A stretch of 64,000 nt of DNA, taken from positions 1,171,001 to 1,235,000 of the forward strand of contig NZ_FXYE01000002.1 in NCBI RefSeq assembly GCF_900184935.1, in the 5' to 3' direction. The notes below the pieces were generated by a model. That model was not told the DNA's origin, made no database searches, and saw nothing but the letters and a program-made list of their open reading frames with translations. Positions 18,290 to 27,444 of the stretch are shown piece by piece; positions within the stretch are counted from its first letter, which is position 1, and each line of letters opens with the position of its first letter. The position numbers and the translations under genes were made by a program. This stretch comes from Actibacterium lipolyticum (GTDB taxonomy: Bacteria; Pseudomonadota; Alphaproteobacteria; Rhodobacterales; Rhodobacteraceae).

Positions 18290-19321
18290 ATGACGGAGTG
18301 GCACAGATTGAAAAAAGACGCTTTACCTGCGAACGTAACCGCCGACGACGTGGCGGCGGCGGCAAACGTTTCCCGGTGGACGGTTAACCGCGCCTTCAAA
18401 AAAGACGCGTCCATTTCGCCGAAGACGCGTGAAAAGGTGATGCAGGCGGCCAACGAACTGGGCTATCTGCCGGATCTGCGCGCGGCAGCATTGGCCTCGG
18501 ATCGCTCGCACCTTGTCGCGCTGTTGGTCGATGATTTCGCGAACCCACACAAGCTGGTGATGCTTGAACGCCTAACCCGCGCCCTGCGATCCCGTGGGTG
18601 GGATACCCTTCTGGTTAACACGCTAAACCGCGACGACGCCGCCCCGGCCATCGCCAACGCCAGCCAACGACGCGTTGATGCAACGATCTTGATCGGTATT
18701 CAGTTCGACGACGAGGTTCTGCGCGCAGCCCACACCGCCCGGCGCTTCAAAAAGCTTATCATCTTTGCGCGAACCTCGGAAAACCCGGACACAATTTCGA
18801 TTGCCGTCGACGACGAAGCGGCGACCAGCGAAATAACGCAATACGTGATGGAACGCGGATATGAACGGCCGCTTTATCTGGCGGGGCCGCGCACTGTCTC
18901 GGCCCATCTGAAGCGAAAAGAAACGTTTCTGGCACTGTGGCAAAAGCACCTAAACACAACCCCAGAGTCGGTTAGCGTACCGGCATATGACGCGAATTTG
19001 GCGGCCGACGCCGTGACCATCACCCTTTCGGAGCGCCCAAAGGCCGAACTGCCCGACATCATCGTATGCGAAAATGACGCGCTTGCCCTTGGAACGATCG
19101 ACGCAATTCGGCATCGCCTTGGCCTGCGCGTGCCTAACGATATCGCGGTGATCGGCTTTGACGATGTGCCACAAGCCGAAAGCCCCAACTATCGGCTAAC
19201 AACGTATCGCCAGCCCCTAACGGACATGGCGAACTATTTGGTCGATGTCTTGGAAAACGTGGAAACAAGCGATCTGGATCGCACATTCTGCGGTCGGCTT
19301 GTCGTTCGCGATAGCGCTTAG
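18290..19321 (+). CDS. LacI-family regulator of inositol catabolism
   Basis: A 343-residue repressor. The N-terminal helix-turn-helix reads VTADDVAAAANVSRWTVNRAF followed by the hinge helix LPDLRAAALAS. The C-terminal domain is a periplasmic-binding-protein-like effector fold (LVALLVDDFANPHKL, IAVIGFDDVPQAESP). The ATG at 18290 has only a weak ribosome site, and a TTG about 18 bases further is possible. It is divergent from iolG across the palindromic sites; derepression by inositol or an intermediate is the likely mode. Its last 4 bases overlap the end of the convergent AraC gene. Confidence 0.88.
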   Translation: MTEWHRLKKDALPANVTADDVAAAANVSRWTVNRAFKKDASISPKTREKVMQAANELGYLPDLRAAALASDRSHLVALLVDDFANPHKLVMLERLTRALRSRGWDTLLVNTLNRDDAAPAIANASQRRVDATILIGIQFDDEVLRAAHTARRFKKLIIFARTSENPDTISIAVDDEAATSEITQYVMERGYERPLYLAGPRTVSAHLKRKETFLALWQKHLNTTPESVSVPAYDANLAADAVTITLSERPKAELPDIIVCENDALALGTIDAIRHRLGLRVPNDIAVIGFDDVPQAESPNYRLTTYRQPLTDMANYLVDVLENVETSDLDRTFCGRLVVRDSA

Positions 19322-20175
19322 TCCGCATCCATATCCATCGCATTGCGCGCCCGGTATCTGGATGGGCTGGCACCGATGTGGCGCTTGAATTGGCGGCTGA
19401 AAAAATACGGGTCGCTGTAACCAAGCTCAATCGCGACCTGCTTGACCGTCAACCCAGAGTCCAACCTGTGGATCGCAAATTCCATCCGCTTCAACTCTCG
19501 GAATTTCTGGGGCGTAAGGCCGATGCGGTCCCGAAACGCGCGGCGAAAATAGTCAAGGTTGTAGGGAATGTCTGCCAAGGTTTCATCGACCCCGGCGCCA
19601 AGAGGGTCCGATGACAGACGCGCGGCCACCAACATAATCTGCCGCGATAACTGATCCTGCGGCTTTGGCGTATCGGGGGCCTCGTCCCAGCCGATGAACG
19701 CATCTTGCAAATAGGCAAGCAGCAACACCATAAACTGATGATGCTGCGGCAAGGTGGTGGCCGTCCGCGGGCTGTTTTCACTGTAAAGTTCGATGAACGG
19801 GCGCAATGCGTCCCAATTGCTTAGCCGGACCTTATTGCGAAGCGATAGCTGATTGATGATGTCGCCCGTCTTAAACAGCTCTAGCGAAAAGTGCTGCGCG
19901 ATCCCGGTGTAAAGCTCTTCACCGCCATTATGACGCCCACGAAAGCGCGTGTATGCGGGGATCAGCAACGCTTCGCCCGGCGAGATATCGACGGGATCGT
20001 CGCCAATCATATAGCTGCCACCGCCCGTCAGACAAATCACCAGATCATGGACCGGGTTCAATTTGTCGATTTTCCAGCTTGCCCCATGCCGCATCCTGAT
20101 CGGAGAGCGCGCAAGGCGCAGCGTCAAAGACTGCATCGGAATGCGTGTTAGCGGAAAATGTTCGATTTCATCCAT
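19318..20175 (-). CDS. AraC-family regulator of the pectin operon
   Basis: A 285-residue protein with an N-terminal cupin-like sensor (YMIGDDPVDISPGEALLIPAYTR) and a C-terminal pair of helix-turn-helix motifs (VKQVAIELGYSDPYFFSRQFKRHIG). It is divergent from the oligogalacturonide uptake and degradation operon across about 170 bp, so it probably activates that operon when bound to a pectin-derived sugar. Its stop codon overlaps that of the lacI-type gene by 4 bp. Confidence 0.88.
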   Translation of the reverse strand: MDEIEHFPLTRIPMQSLTLRLARSPIRMRHGASWKIDKLNPVHDLVICLTGGGSYMIGDDPVDISPGEALLIPAYTRFRGRHNGGEELYTGIAQHFSLELFKTGDIINQLSLRNKVRLSNWDALRPFIELYSENSPRTATTLPQHHQFMVLLLAYLQDAFIGWDEAPDTPKPQDQLSRQIMLVAARLSSDPLGAGVDETLADIPYNLDYFRRAFRDRIGLTPQKFRELKRMEFAIHRLDSGLTVKQVAIELGYSDPYFFSRQFKRHIGASPSRYRARNAMDMDAD

Positions 20176-20349
20176 TATTTTATGCGATAGCCGATATTCG
20201 TAGCCGTGTCAGCATAAAGTATCCTCCTTTTCGGAGACAGATTTTGCTTCGAGTGAGTCGAATATGACCGATAGGCGCCCGGGAATGCGCCTCTTGGCCG
20301 GTTTGATGTCGATACTCAGCAGATCAAAGAGGGGGGAAGTTGTAACAAC

Positions 20350-20584
20350 ATGCATCAATCCGAACATTCAATTTCGGTAGGCATTGCCGATATCGGTGGC
20401 GTTTCCCTGAAATGGGCGCAGACGCTGATGTCGGACTTGGCTTGCGACCCCCACTTGGCGGCCGCCATCGCCGATCATTCAGACCCGTTGGTCGCGCCAT
20501 TTAATGAAGGTGAAACAATTGTTTGAAGACATGACTAAGGCGACCGAAGATTGGTTGCCCCAAGCACTGCGAGGGGCCGCATAA
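20350..20584 (+). pseudogene. Possible internally deleted GH4 glycosidase remnant (two short frames)
   Basis: A GGGGGG-rich ribosome site precedes an ATG at 20350 that opens a 58-codon frame (to 20526). It reads ISVGIADIGGVSLKWAQTLM then SDLACDPHLAAAIA, resembling the N-terminal Rossmann start of GH4 enzymes (glycine-rich loop, then a W..xLMSDL..dP.L segment). A second frame (20504-20584), KQLFEDMTKATEDWLPQALR, resembles a GH4 C-terminus and ends TAATG with the permease start. The simplest reading is a GH4 alpha-galacturonidase gene that lost most of its middle and shifted frame. Two small real ORFs or a leader peptide remain possible. Confidence 0.4.
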
Positions 20585-21468
20585 TGGGCGGTGATAGCAA
20601 GTATCAAGGCCTGTGGTACGTCGCCCCCTATGTGATCGGCCTGCTGTTATTCACAGGCTTTCCCTTCGTGGCGTCCTTGTACCTAAGCTTTACGGATTAC
20701 GATCTTCTTTCCAGCCCGAAATGGGTCGGAACCGAAAACTACGAAAAGCTGTTCACGCGCGACCGTACGTTCAAAAAGTCGCTGAATGTCACCTTGATCT
20801 ACGTCTGCACGACCGTACCGCTAAAGCTGGCCTTTGCGCTGTTTATCGCGGTAGTCCTGAATTACCGCATTAAAGGGATCGGGTTTTTCCGCACGGCCTA
20901 CTACGTGCCGTCGATCTTGGGTGGCTCAATCGCGATTGCGGTTCTGTGGCGGTACATCTTCGCCAACACCGGCCTGATTAACATGATCATCGGCCTGTTC
21001 GGATTTGAACCAATTAACTGGTTCGGAGAGCCAGGCAACGCGTTGTTCACCATCACCCTGCTTCGGGTTTGGCAATTCGGCTCGGCGATGGTGATCTTTC
21101 TGGCTGCGCTGCAATCCGTGGACAAATCACTTTACGAGGCGGCTTCGATTGACGGGGCAAAACCGTGGCAGATCTTCCGCCATGTCACCCTGCCCCTGAT
21201 TACGCCTGTGATCTTCTTCAACTTGATCATGCAAACCGTGCAGGCGTTCCAAGAATTTAACGGGCCATACATCATCACCGAAGGTGGTCCTCTGAAATCA
21301 ACCTACCTACTGCCGCTCTATATCTATGACGAAGCGTTCAAGAGTTTCGACATGGGCTATGCCTCTGCCATCGCCTGGGTCCTTTTCGTCATCATCATGG
21401 TGCTAACCCTGATCGCGTTCTGGTCCTCGAAGAAGTGGGTCTATTACGCCGGCGATAAAAGGAACTGA
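20584..21468 (+). CDS. CUT1 ABC transporter permease 1 (oligogalacturonide type)
   Basis: A 294-residue MalF-like permease. The start at 20584 (MGGDSKYQGLWYVAPYVIG) overlaps the upstream TAA as TAATG and has a GAGGGG site; the frame is open upstream to 20551 without support. About six transmembrane segments are visible, with the EAA loop EAASIDGAKPWQIFRHVTLP before the last two. It is the first transporter gene of the operon, four bases before the second permease. GH28/GH105/CE8 genes downstream point to oligogalacturonides as substrate (TogM-like role). Confidence 0.92.
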   Translation: MGGDSKYQGLWYVAPYVIGLLLFTGFPFVASLYLSFTDYDLLSSPKWVGTENYEKLFTRDRTFKKSLNVTLIYVCTTVPLKLAFALFIAVVLNYRIKGIGFFRTAYYVPSILGGSIAIAVLWRYIFANTGLINMIIGLFGFEPINWFGEPGNALFTITLLRVWQFGSAMVIFLAALQSVDKSLYEAASIDGAKPWQIFRHVTLPLITPVIFFNLIMQTVQAFQEFNGPYIITEGGPLKSTYLLPLYIYDEAFKSFDMGYASAIAWVLFVIIMVLTLIAFWSSKKWVYYAGDKRN

Positions 21469-21471
21469 GCC

Positions 21472-22374
21472 ATGGATAACCTATCACACATCGGCACAGG
21501 GCTTGAGCCGAAGACAGAGCTGGAATTGAAGCTGCGGCGCAAGACACGCATCAGTGCGGCGTTCCGATACACCGTGCTGGCGGTCGTTGGTTTGATGATG
21601 ATCTATCCGCTGATCTGGATGATCGGTGCCTCGTTCAAGACCAACGCCGAGATGTTCTCTAGCCCCTCGTTCTGGCCGAAAGAGGCCACTGTTCAGGGCT
21701 ATATCGACGGCTGGAAGACTTCGACGCCCTACACCTTCGGGCATTTCTTTCTGAACTCGCTCTGGATCATCATCCCCAAAGTGATCGGCACCGCCGTGTC
21801 CTGCACCTTGGTTGCCTATGGCTTTGCCAGATTTGAGTTTCCGGGCAAGAAGATCCTTTTTGCCACGGTCATCGCGACGCTTCTGTTGCCGAATGTCGTG
21901 ACGCGCATCCCGCAATATCTGCTGTTCCGCGATATCGGCTGGTTGGATAGCTTCCTGCCGCTTTGGGTGCCCTCCGCCTTGGCGGGGGATGCGTTCTTTG
22001 TCTTCATGGTGATCCAGTTCCTGCGCGCCATTCCGCGCGACATGGAAGAAGCCGCGCGTGTTGACGGTGCGACGACGTTGCAGACGCTGATCTACATTGT
22101 CGTACCGATGCTGATGCCTGCGCTGATCTCGGTCTGTCTGTTTCAGTTCATGTGGACAATGAACGACTTTCTGGGGCCGCTCATCTACATCTCTTCGGTC
22201 GAAAAATACCCAGTCTCGCTGGCGCTAAAGCTTAGCATCGACACGACCGAAGCGTTCGCATGGAACCAAATCCTAGCCATGTCAGTTCTGACCCTTGCGC
22301 CGTCGCTGACCGTTTTCTTCTTGGCGCAGAAATATTTCATCGAGGGCATCTCGACCGGGGGGGTGAAGGGCTGA
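21472..22374 (+). CDS. CUT1 ABC transporter permease 2
   Basis: A 300-residue MalG-like permease with about six hydrophobic segments and the conserved loop EEAARVDGATTLQTLIYIVVP. It pairs with the upstream permease to form the membrane channel. Its stop codon overlaps the ATPase start as TGATG. Confidence 0.92.
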   Translation: MDNLSHIGTGLEPKTELELKLRRKTRISAAFRYTVLAVVGLMMIYPLIWMIGASFKTNAEMFSSPSFWPKEATVQGYIDGWKTSTPYTFGHFFLNSLWIIIPKVIGTAVSCTLVAYGFARFEFPGKKILFATVIATLLLPNVVTRIPQYLLFRDIGWLDSFLPLWVPSALAGDAFFVFMVIQFLRAIPRDMEEAARVDGATTLQTLIYIVVPMLMPALISVCLFQFMWTMNDFLGPLIYISSVEKYPVSLALKLSIDTTEAFAWNQILAMSVLTLAPSLTVFFLAQKYFIEGISTGGVKG

Positions 22375-23525
22375 TGGCTGAACTACAACTCAGAGCAATC
22401 GAAAAGACTTATGGCAACGGTTACAAGGCCGTTCACGGCATCAACTTGGATGTCGCCGAGGGCGAGTTCATGGTGCTTGTCGGGCCGTCGGGCTGCGCGA
22501 AATCCACAACGTTGCGGATGATTGCGGGGCTAGAAACCATAACTCGCGGCGAAGTGCGCATCGGGAACCAAGTGGTCAACGATCTGGTGCCCGGCAAACG
22601 CGGCATCGCCATGGTCTTTCAGAACTACGCTTTGTACCCGCACATGAAAGTGCGCCGGAACCTATCGTTTGGGCTTAAGCTGAAACGCTATGCGGCGGAC
22701 AAAATCGAAAGCTCCACCCAAGAGGTTTCTGGCATTCTTGAGATTGAGGAGTTGCTGGAGCGCTTACCCAAAGAGCTGTCCGGCGGCCAAGCCCAGCGCG
22801 TGGCCTTGGGGCGCGCACTGATCAAGCAACCCGAAGTGTTCCTTTTCGATGAACCCTTGTCGAACCTTGACGCAAAGCTGCGCGCATCCATGCGGGTACG
22901 GATCACCGACCTGCACAAGCGGCTGCGCAAAGAAGGGCGCCCCGCCACCGTCGTTTACGTGACCCATGATCAGGTCGAAGCAATGACAATGGGTGACCGG
23001 ATTTGCGTTATGAAAGACGGTCACATCATGCAGGTCGCCGATCCGGTGACCCTGTATGAACGCCCAGCCAACGCCTTTGTCGCGGGCTTTATCGGGATGC
23101 CCGAAATGAATCTGGTGCCCGCCATGGTGTCGCGTGACGGCAGTGCGCGCATCACGATCGATGGCCAATCCATCTTAACAGACGGTCTGGAAGGGCGCAT
23201 CGGCGGGACCACGGGGCCAGTGACCTTGGGTATCCGGCCCCAGCATTTGGAAGTCGTCGAAACCGGTGCGGAAAACGCCTTTACCGGCGAAATTACCAAT
23301 CTCGAATTCATGGGACACGAAGTCAATCTGCACGCCTCTGTTGGCTCTGCGACTTTCGTGGCCGTGGTCCCCTCAGAGCTGTTTGACCGAACGCTCGAAC
23401 GTGGGGACAGCGTCGGGCTGAGACCTCTTGGCCCGCGCATTCACCTGTTCGACGTGGAAAGCGGAGAAAACATATCGCTGTCACCACAAGCGAACGACAC
23501 CATTAGGGAGGAGACCAAGAAATGA
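22374..23525 (+). CDS. CUT1 ABC transporter ATPase (MalK/UgpC family)
   Basis: A 383-residue ATPase. I take the start at 22374 (MAELQLRAIEKTYGNG) because it is coupled to the permease stop (TGATG) and begins the conserved domain; the longer frame from 22260 only reads permease sequence. Walker A is GPSGCAKST (Ala in place of the usual Gly, common in MalK relatives), the signature is LSGGQAQRVALGRAL, and Walker B is VFLFDEPLSNLDAKLR. The C-terminal 130 residues form the TOBE/OB regulatory domain. Confidence 0.94.
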   Translation: MAELQLRAIEKTYGNGYKAVHGINLDVAEGEFMVLVGPSGCAKSTTLRMIAGLETITRGEVRIGNQVVNDLVPGKRGIAMVFQNYALYPHMKVRRNLSFGLKLKRYAADKIESSTQEVSGILEIEELLERLPKELSGGQAQRVALGRALIKQPEVFLFDEPLSNLDAKLRASMRVRITDLHKRLRKEGRPATVVYVTHDQVEAMTMGDRICVMKDGHIMQVADPVTLYERPANAFVAGFIGMPEMNLVPAMVSRDGSARITIDGQSILTDGLEGRIGGTTGPVTLGIRPQHLEVVETGAENAFTGEITNLEFMGHEVNLHASVGSATFVAVVPSELFDRTLERGDSVGLRPLGPRIHLFDVESGENISLSPQANDTIREETKK

Positions 23526-24784
23526 AACTTAAGTTCTTAAGCATAGTACTTGCCACAACAGCGCTAAGCGGGGCGGCCAATGCTGCCGATCTGCGGATGA
23601 GTTGGTGGGGCGGTGACAGCCGACATGCCGCAACCCAAGAGGCGCTAAAGGTATGTGGCGCAAAACACGGTCACACGATCAGCCCAGAATTCACCGGTTG
23701 GTCGGGCCATTACGAAAAGCTGACCACCCAAATCGCGGGCGGCACCGAAGCGGACATTATGCAGGTGAACTGGCCATGGCTGTCGATCTATTCCGCAGAT
23801 GGCAACGGCTTGGCTGACCTGAATGAACTGTCCGGCATCATCGACTTGTCAAACTGGGATGCTGCGCAAATCCAAGCGGGTTCGTTGAATGGCAAGCTTA
23901 ACGGCCTGCCAATTTCGACCACTGGGCGCTTGTTCGTTTTCAACAAGACAACCTTTGACAAGGCTGGCTTGGCGCTTCCGAAAACTTGGGATGACCTTTT
24001 GGCCGCGGGGCCGGTTTTCAAAGAAAAGCTGGGCGACGACTACTTCCCGTTTGAAGCCGCCAAACTTGACGCCGCGCTTATCATGACCCTTTACGGCACG
24101 CAGGCCACCGGCAAGCCGCTGATCGACCCCGCCACCAACGAACTGGCCTGGAATAAGGACGAGCTGGTCAACGCGATTGAATTCTACAAATCGCTGGTCG
24201 ACAACCATGTGGTTCAACCGTGGAAAGATGTGGCCTCTACCGGCATCAAGGCGCTGCATGAAAATCCGGCGTGGTCTTCGGGCAAAATCGCGGGAACATA
24301 CCAGTGGGATTCGACCTATTTCAAAATCTCTGATCCGTTGGAAGATGGCCAAGAGCTTGCCTACGTAGACCTTCTTACGCAGGACGGTCAGAAAACACCG
24401 GGTATCTACCGCAAGGCATCCATGGTGTTCTCGATCTCGGCCAACTCTCCCAACAAAGAGGCCGCGGCGCAGGTCGTCAACTGCATGCTGAACGAACCCG
24501 AAGGCGTTGCCGCGTTGGGGTCCACCCGTGGTGTTCCATCGTCATCTTCGGCGCGCGCGCAACTTTTGGATGCTGGCGCGATCAAGCAAGTTCAGATCGA
24601 CGCGCAAGCCCGCGTATTGGCCGCCGAAGGCCCGGCAATTCACCCGATGATGGAGTTCCCCGATGTGCGTTCTGCGATGCAGGACAATCTGGAACTGTTT
24701 GCCTACGGTGAAATCGATGCCTCTACGGCGGCGGATGAAATGATGCTTTCGATCGCTGAAGCGCTCGAAGATATCGGTTCGTAA
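23522..24784 (+). CDS. Extracellular solute-binding protein, family 1 (oligogalacturonide type)
   Basis: A 420-residue protein with a Sec signal (MKLKFLSIVLATTALSGAANA) and a mature start ADLRMSWWGGDSRHAATQEA, as in TogB and related pectin-oligomer binding proteins. The domain arrangement and the segment GWSGHYEKLTTQIAGGTEAD match SBP_bac_1. It overlaps the ATPase stop by 4 bases (ATGA). It would supply oligosaccharides to the two CUT1 permeases. Confidence 0.92.
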   Translation: MKLKFLSIVLATTALSGAANAADLRMSWWGGDSRHAATQEALKVCGAKHGHTISPEFTGWSGHYEKLTTQIAGGTEADIMQVNWPWLSIYSADGNGLADLNELSGIIDLSNWDAAQIQAGSLNGKLNGLPISTTGRLFVFNKTTFDKAGLALPKTWDDLLAAGPVFKEKLGDDYFPFEAAKLDAALIMTLYGTQATGKPLIDPATNELAWNKDELVNAIEFYKSLVDNHVVQPWKDVASTGIKALHENPAWSSGKIAGTYQWDSTYFKISDPLEDGQELAYVDLLTQDGQKTPGIYRKASMVFSISANSPNKEAAAQVVNCMLNEPEGVAALGSTRGVPSSSSARAQLLDAGAIKQVQIDAQARVLAAEGPAIHPMMEFPDVRSAMQDNLELFAYGEIDASTAADEMMLSIAEALEDIGS

Positions 24785-24794
24785 GCCTTCCCAT

Positions 24795-24820
24795 AGGATG
24801 CCGGGTTTGCCCGGCATCCT
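24795..24820. terminator. Strong intercistronic hairpin after the binding-protein gene
   Basis: A perfect 11-bp inverted repeat (AGGATGCCGGG / CCCGGCATCCT) around a 4-base loop, 10 bases after the stop. It is followed by a C run rather than T's, so it may act as an mRNA stabiliser and partial attenuator before the enzyme genes. Confidence 0.65.
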
Positions 24821-24841
24821 CCCCCCCTTGGCACTCAAATC

Positions 24842-26353
24842 ATGGCAATGATGAAACTTATCGCTTTAACAGCACGGACAGCGGCATTTGCCGTCGTCCC
24901 CGACGGTGCGAAGTTCACCTTGGCCCAGCCAAGAGAGTGGAGCCTGTCGAACGCCAGCGGGGAAAGCCTTAGGTCTGGCACCACCCACACCGTTCCTTTG
25001 TTCATTGAGGGGCTGCAGCCCGATCAAAGCTATGTGCTGGCCTGTGGCGGCGAAAGGTTCGCGTTTCGCACCAAGCTCTGCGCTGGCCTTGTTCACGCAG
25101 AGACCCATGGCGTTCGCCCCGAGAGTTCGGACAACACCGAAGCCTTCGGACGTGCGCTGGCGGCCGTTCCCGAAAACGGCACCTTATTGGTGCCCCCCGG
25201 GCGGCACCTAACACGGCCACTTTTCCTAAAGCCAAACATGACGCTTCTTATTCCGGAAGGCGCAGAAATTGTCGCGCTTGCTGACCGTGCCGGTTGGCCC
25301 ATTTTGCCCGCCCGCGACAAAACCAGCCGCGTCATCGGAACATGGGAAGGCCTGCCAGAGGCAAGCTTTGCCTCTGTGCTGACGGGTATTGATTGCGACG
25401 GTCTGGTGATCACCGGCCGCGGTGTGATTGATGGCGGCGGCGCACAAGGCGATTGGTGGCAATGGCCCAAGGAAACACGGGATGGCGCACGGCGGCCCAG
25501 AACGGTGTTCATTGCCCACAGCGACGATGTCATCTTGTCCGGTGTTACGGTGCGAAACTCTCCATCATGGACGGTGCACCCCTATCGCTGTCAGCATTTG
25601 ACGGCTGCGGCCCTGAACATCGAAAATCCCCCGGACAGCCCAAACACCGACGGGTTCAACCCCGAAAGCTGTGAAGATGTGCAGATGATCGGGCTGAATT
25701 TTTCCGTTGGGGATGACTGTATCGCCATTAAGTCGGGAAAGCGGTCGCCCGACGTTTCTGACCACATTGCGCCAACGCGCCGGGTTCGCATATCTCATTG
25801 CCGCATGGCGCGTGGGCACGGCGCTGTTGTTATTGGCTCGGAAATGTCAGGCGATGTGACCGACGTGGATGTGTCCAATTGCGAATTTGTCGGTACGGAT
25901 CGTGGGCTGCGCCTAAAGACCCGTCGCGGTAGGGGCGGCCTTATGGCGTCGATCCATATGCGCAACGTGTCGATGGAACGTGTTCTGACGCCGCTGGCGA
26001 TAAACGCGTTCTATTTTTGCGATCCGGATGGAAAAAGCGATGCCGTGCAATCGCGCATCCCCGCACCCGTTGATGACACCACGCCCCGCGTCAAAGACAT
26101 CACAATGTCAGACGTGACAGCAACCGGCGTGACATTGGCGGCCGCCGCCATTTTGGGTCTGCCCGAAGCACCCATTCAGAATGTGCGCCTTCACAACTAC
26201 GCCGTTTCCTATGACCCCGCAGCAAAACCAGACGTCGCCTTGATGGCCTTGGGCGTCGCCCCGGTGCGCCACGCAAGCGTCGTGTCTGAATTTGCCGAGG
26301 TTCATGCGGATATCAAACAAATCGAACACCAAGAGGATCATGAGCCATGCTGA
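24842..26353 (+). CDS. GH28 polygalacturonase / exo-galacturonidase, cytoplasmic
   Basis: A 503-residue right-handed beta-helix enzyme. All GH28 active-site motifs are present: NTDG (268-271), the catalytic DD (291-292), GHG (325-327) and RLK (357-359, where RIK is usual). The first 80 residues form a fibronectin-like segment instead of a signal peptide, as in exo-acting GH28 enzymes; no Sec or Tat signal is visible. It probably trims imported oligogalacturonides inside the cell. Its last 7 bases overlap the GH105 start. Confidence 0.92.
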   Translation: MAMMKLIALTARTAAFAVVPDGAKFTLAQPREWSLSNASGESLRSGTTHTVPLFIEGLQPDQSYVLACGGERFAFRTKLCAGLVHAETHGVRPESSDNTEAFGRALAAVPENGTLLVPPGRHLTRPLFLKPNMTLLIPEGAEIVALADRAGWPILPARDKTSRVIGTWEGLPEASFASVLTGIDCDGLVITGRGVIDGGGAQGDWWQWPKETRDGARRPRTVFIAHSDDVILSGVTVRNSPSWTVHPYRCQHLTAAALNIENPPDSPNTDGFNPESCEDVQMIGLNFSVGDDCIAIKSGKRSPDVSDHIAPTRRVRISHCRMARGHGAVVIGSEMSGDVTDVDVSNCEFVGTDRGLRLKTRRGRGGLMASIHMRNVSMERVLTPLAINAFYFCDPDGKSDAVQSRIPAPVDDTTPRVKDITMSDVTATGVTLAAAAILGLPEAPIQNVRLHNYAVSYDPAAKPDVALMALGVAPVRHASVVSEFAEVHADIKQIEHQEDHEPC

Positions 26354-27444
26354 AGGACTATTTTGATACCTATGCGGGCGCATATCAGCCGTATAAACGC
26401 GGCGCGTTTTGTTACGAGGATGGGTGCGTTTACCGTGGCCTTGAATTGTTGCACCGCGCGACGGGCGACGCAATCTGGCTTAACCACATTGTCCGGCTGA
26501 TTACGCCACAGATCCTCGAGGGGCCGCGCTTGGCTGGCTATGACCCCAGTGATTACAACATCGACAACATTCAATCGGGCCGCACCCTGCTGTATCTGCA
26601 CGAGGTGACGGGGCAGTCAAAATACCTCGATGCGGCGGCCTGTTTGATTGACCAACTGGCGACGCATCCCCGCACGAAAAGCGGCGTTTACTGGCACAAG
26701 CTGCGCTATCCTTGGCAAATCTGGCTTGATGGTTTGTACATGGGGGTGCCATTCCAGATTGGCTATGGCCAGCGGACAAACCAGCCTGACCTTGTTGCGG
26801 ACGCATTGACACAAGTTGACGTTGCGCTGGACGCCACCGCCGTTGCGGCGACAGGGCTTTATGCCCACGCGATGGACGAGGCCCGCAAACAGCCATGGGC
26901 AAACCCTGAAACCGGCCAGTCACCGGCCCATTGGTCACGTGCCCTTGGCTGGCTGGCCATGGCGCTGGTGGATATTGCCGAACTGGTTGGCCCAGCGCAG
27001 TTCCAACCCCTCGCCGCTCGGACCACGCGCCTTCTTGAAGATATCGCCAGATTAAGACGTCCGAATGGATTGTGGCTTCAGGTTATCGACCGCCCCGATC
27101 TGGCCGACAATTACGAAGAAACCTCGGCCTCTGCCATGTTCGTCTATGCGCTTGAAAAGGGTCACCAGTTGGGGCTTTGGAATGGGCCCCTAGATGGGCT
27201 TATCGAAACGTTGGTGGCGCAATCCCTGCGCCCGCGCGAAGGCGGCGGGTACGAGATGGTGGATATTTGCGAAGTTGCGGGTTTGGGTCTGTTTGGTGAC
27301 CGTTATCGGGACGGCAGCGCGGAATATTACCTGTCGGAAAAACGCGTTGCGGACGATGCAAAAGGTGTTGGCCCCCTAATGATGAGCGTCGCCGCATCCC
27401 ACCTAGCCGGGGAGGCGAAAGAGCCGGTCGCCATTCAGGGATGA
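26347..27444 (+). CDS. GH105 unsaturated galacturonyl/rhamnogalacturonyl hydrolase
   Basis: A 365-residue (alpha/alpha)6-barrel hydrolase of the YteR/YesR type. The general acid Asp128 lies in WQIWLDGLYMG and the second conserved Asp73 in SDYNIDNIQSG. It removes an unsaturated galacturonyl residue from the end of lyase-cut pectin fragments in the cytoplasm; no signal peptide is seen. It overlaps both neighbours (GH28 by 7 bases, CE8 by 4), so all three are translated together. Confidence 0.92.
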   Translation: MLKDYFDTYAGAYQPYKRGAFCYEDGCVYRGLELLHRATGDAIWLNHIVRLITPQILEGPRLAGYDPSDYNIDNIQSGRTLLYLHEVTGQSKYLDAAACLIDQLATHPRTKSGVYWHKLRYPWQIWLDGLYMGVPFQIGYGQRTNQPDLVADALTQVDVALDATAVAATGLYAHAMDEARKQPWANPETGQSPAHWSRALGWLAMALVDIAELVGPAQFQPLAARTTRLLEDIARLRRPNGLWLQVIDRPDLADNYEETSASAMFVYALEKGHQLGLWNGPLDGLIETLVAQSLRPREGGGYEMVDICEVAGLGLFGDRYRDGSAEYYLSEKRVADDAKGVGPLMMSVAASHLAGEAKEPVAIQG

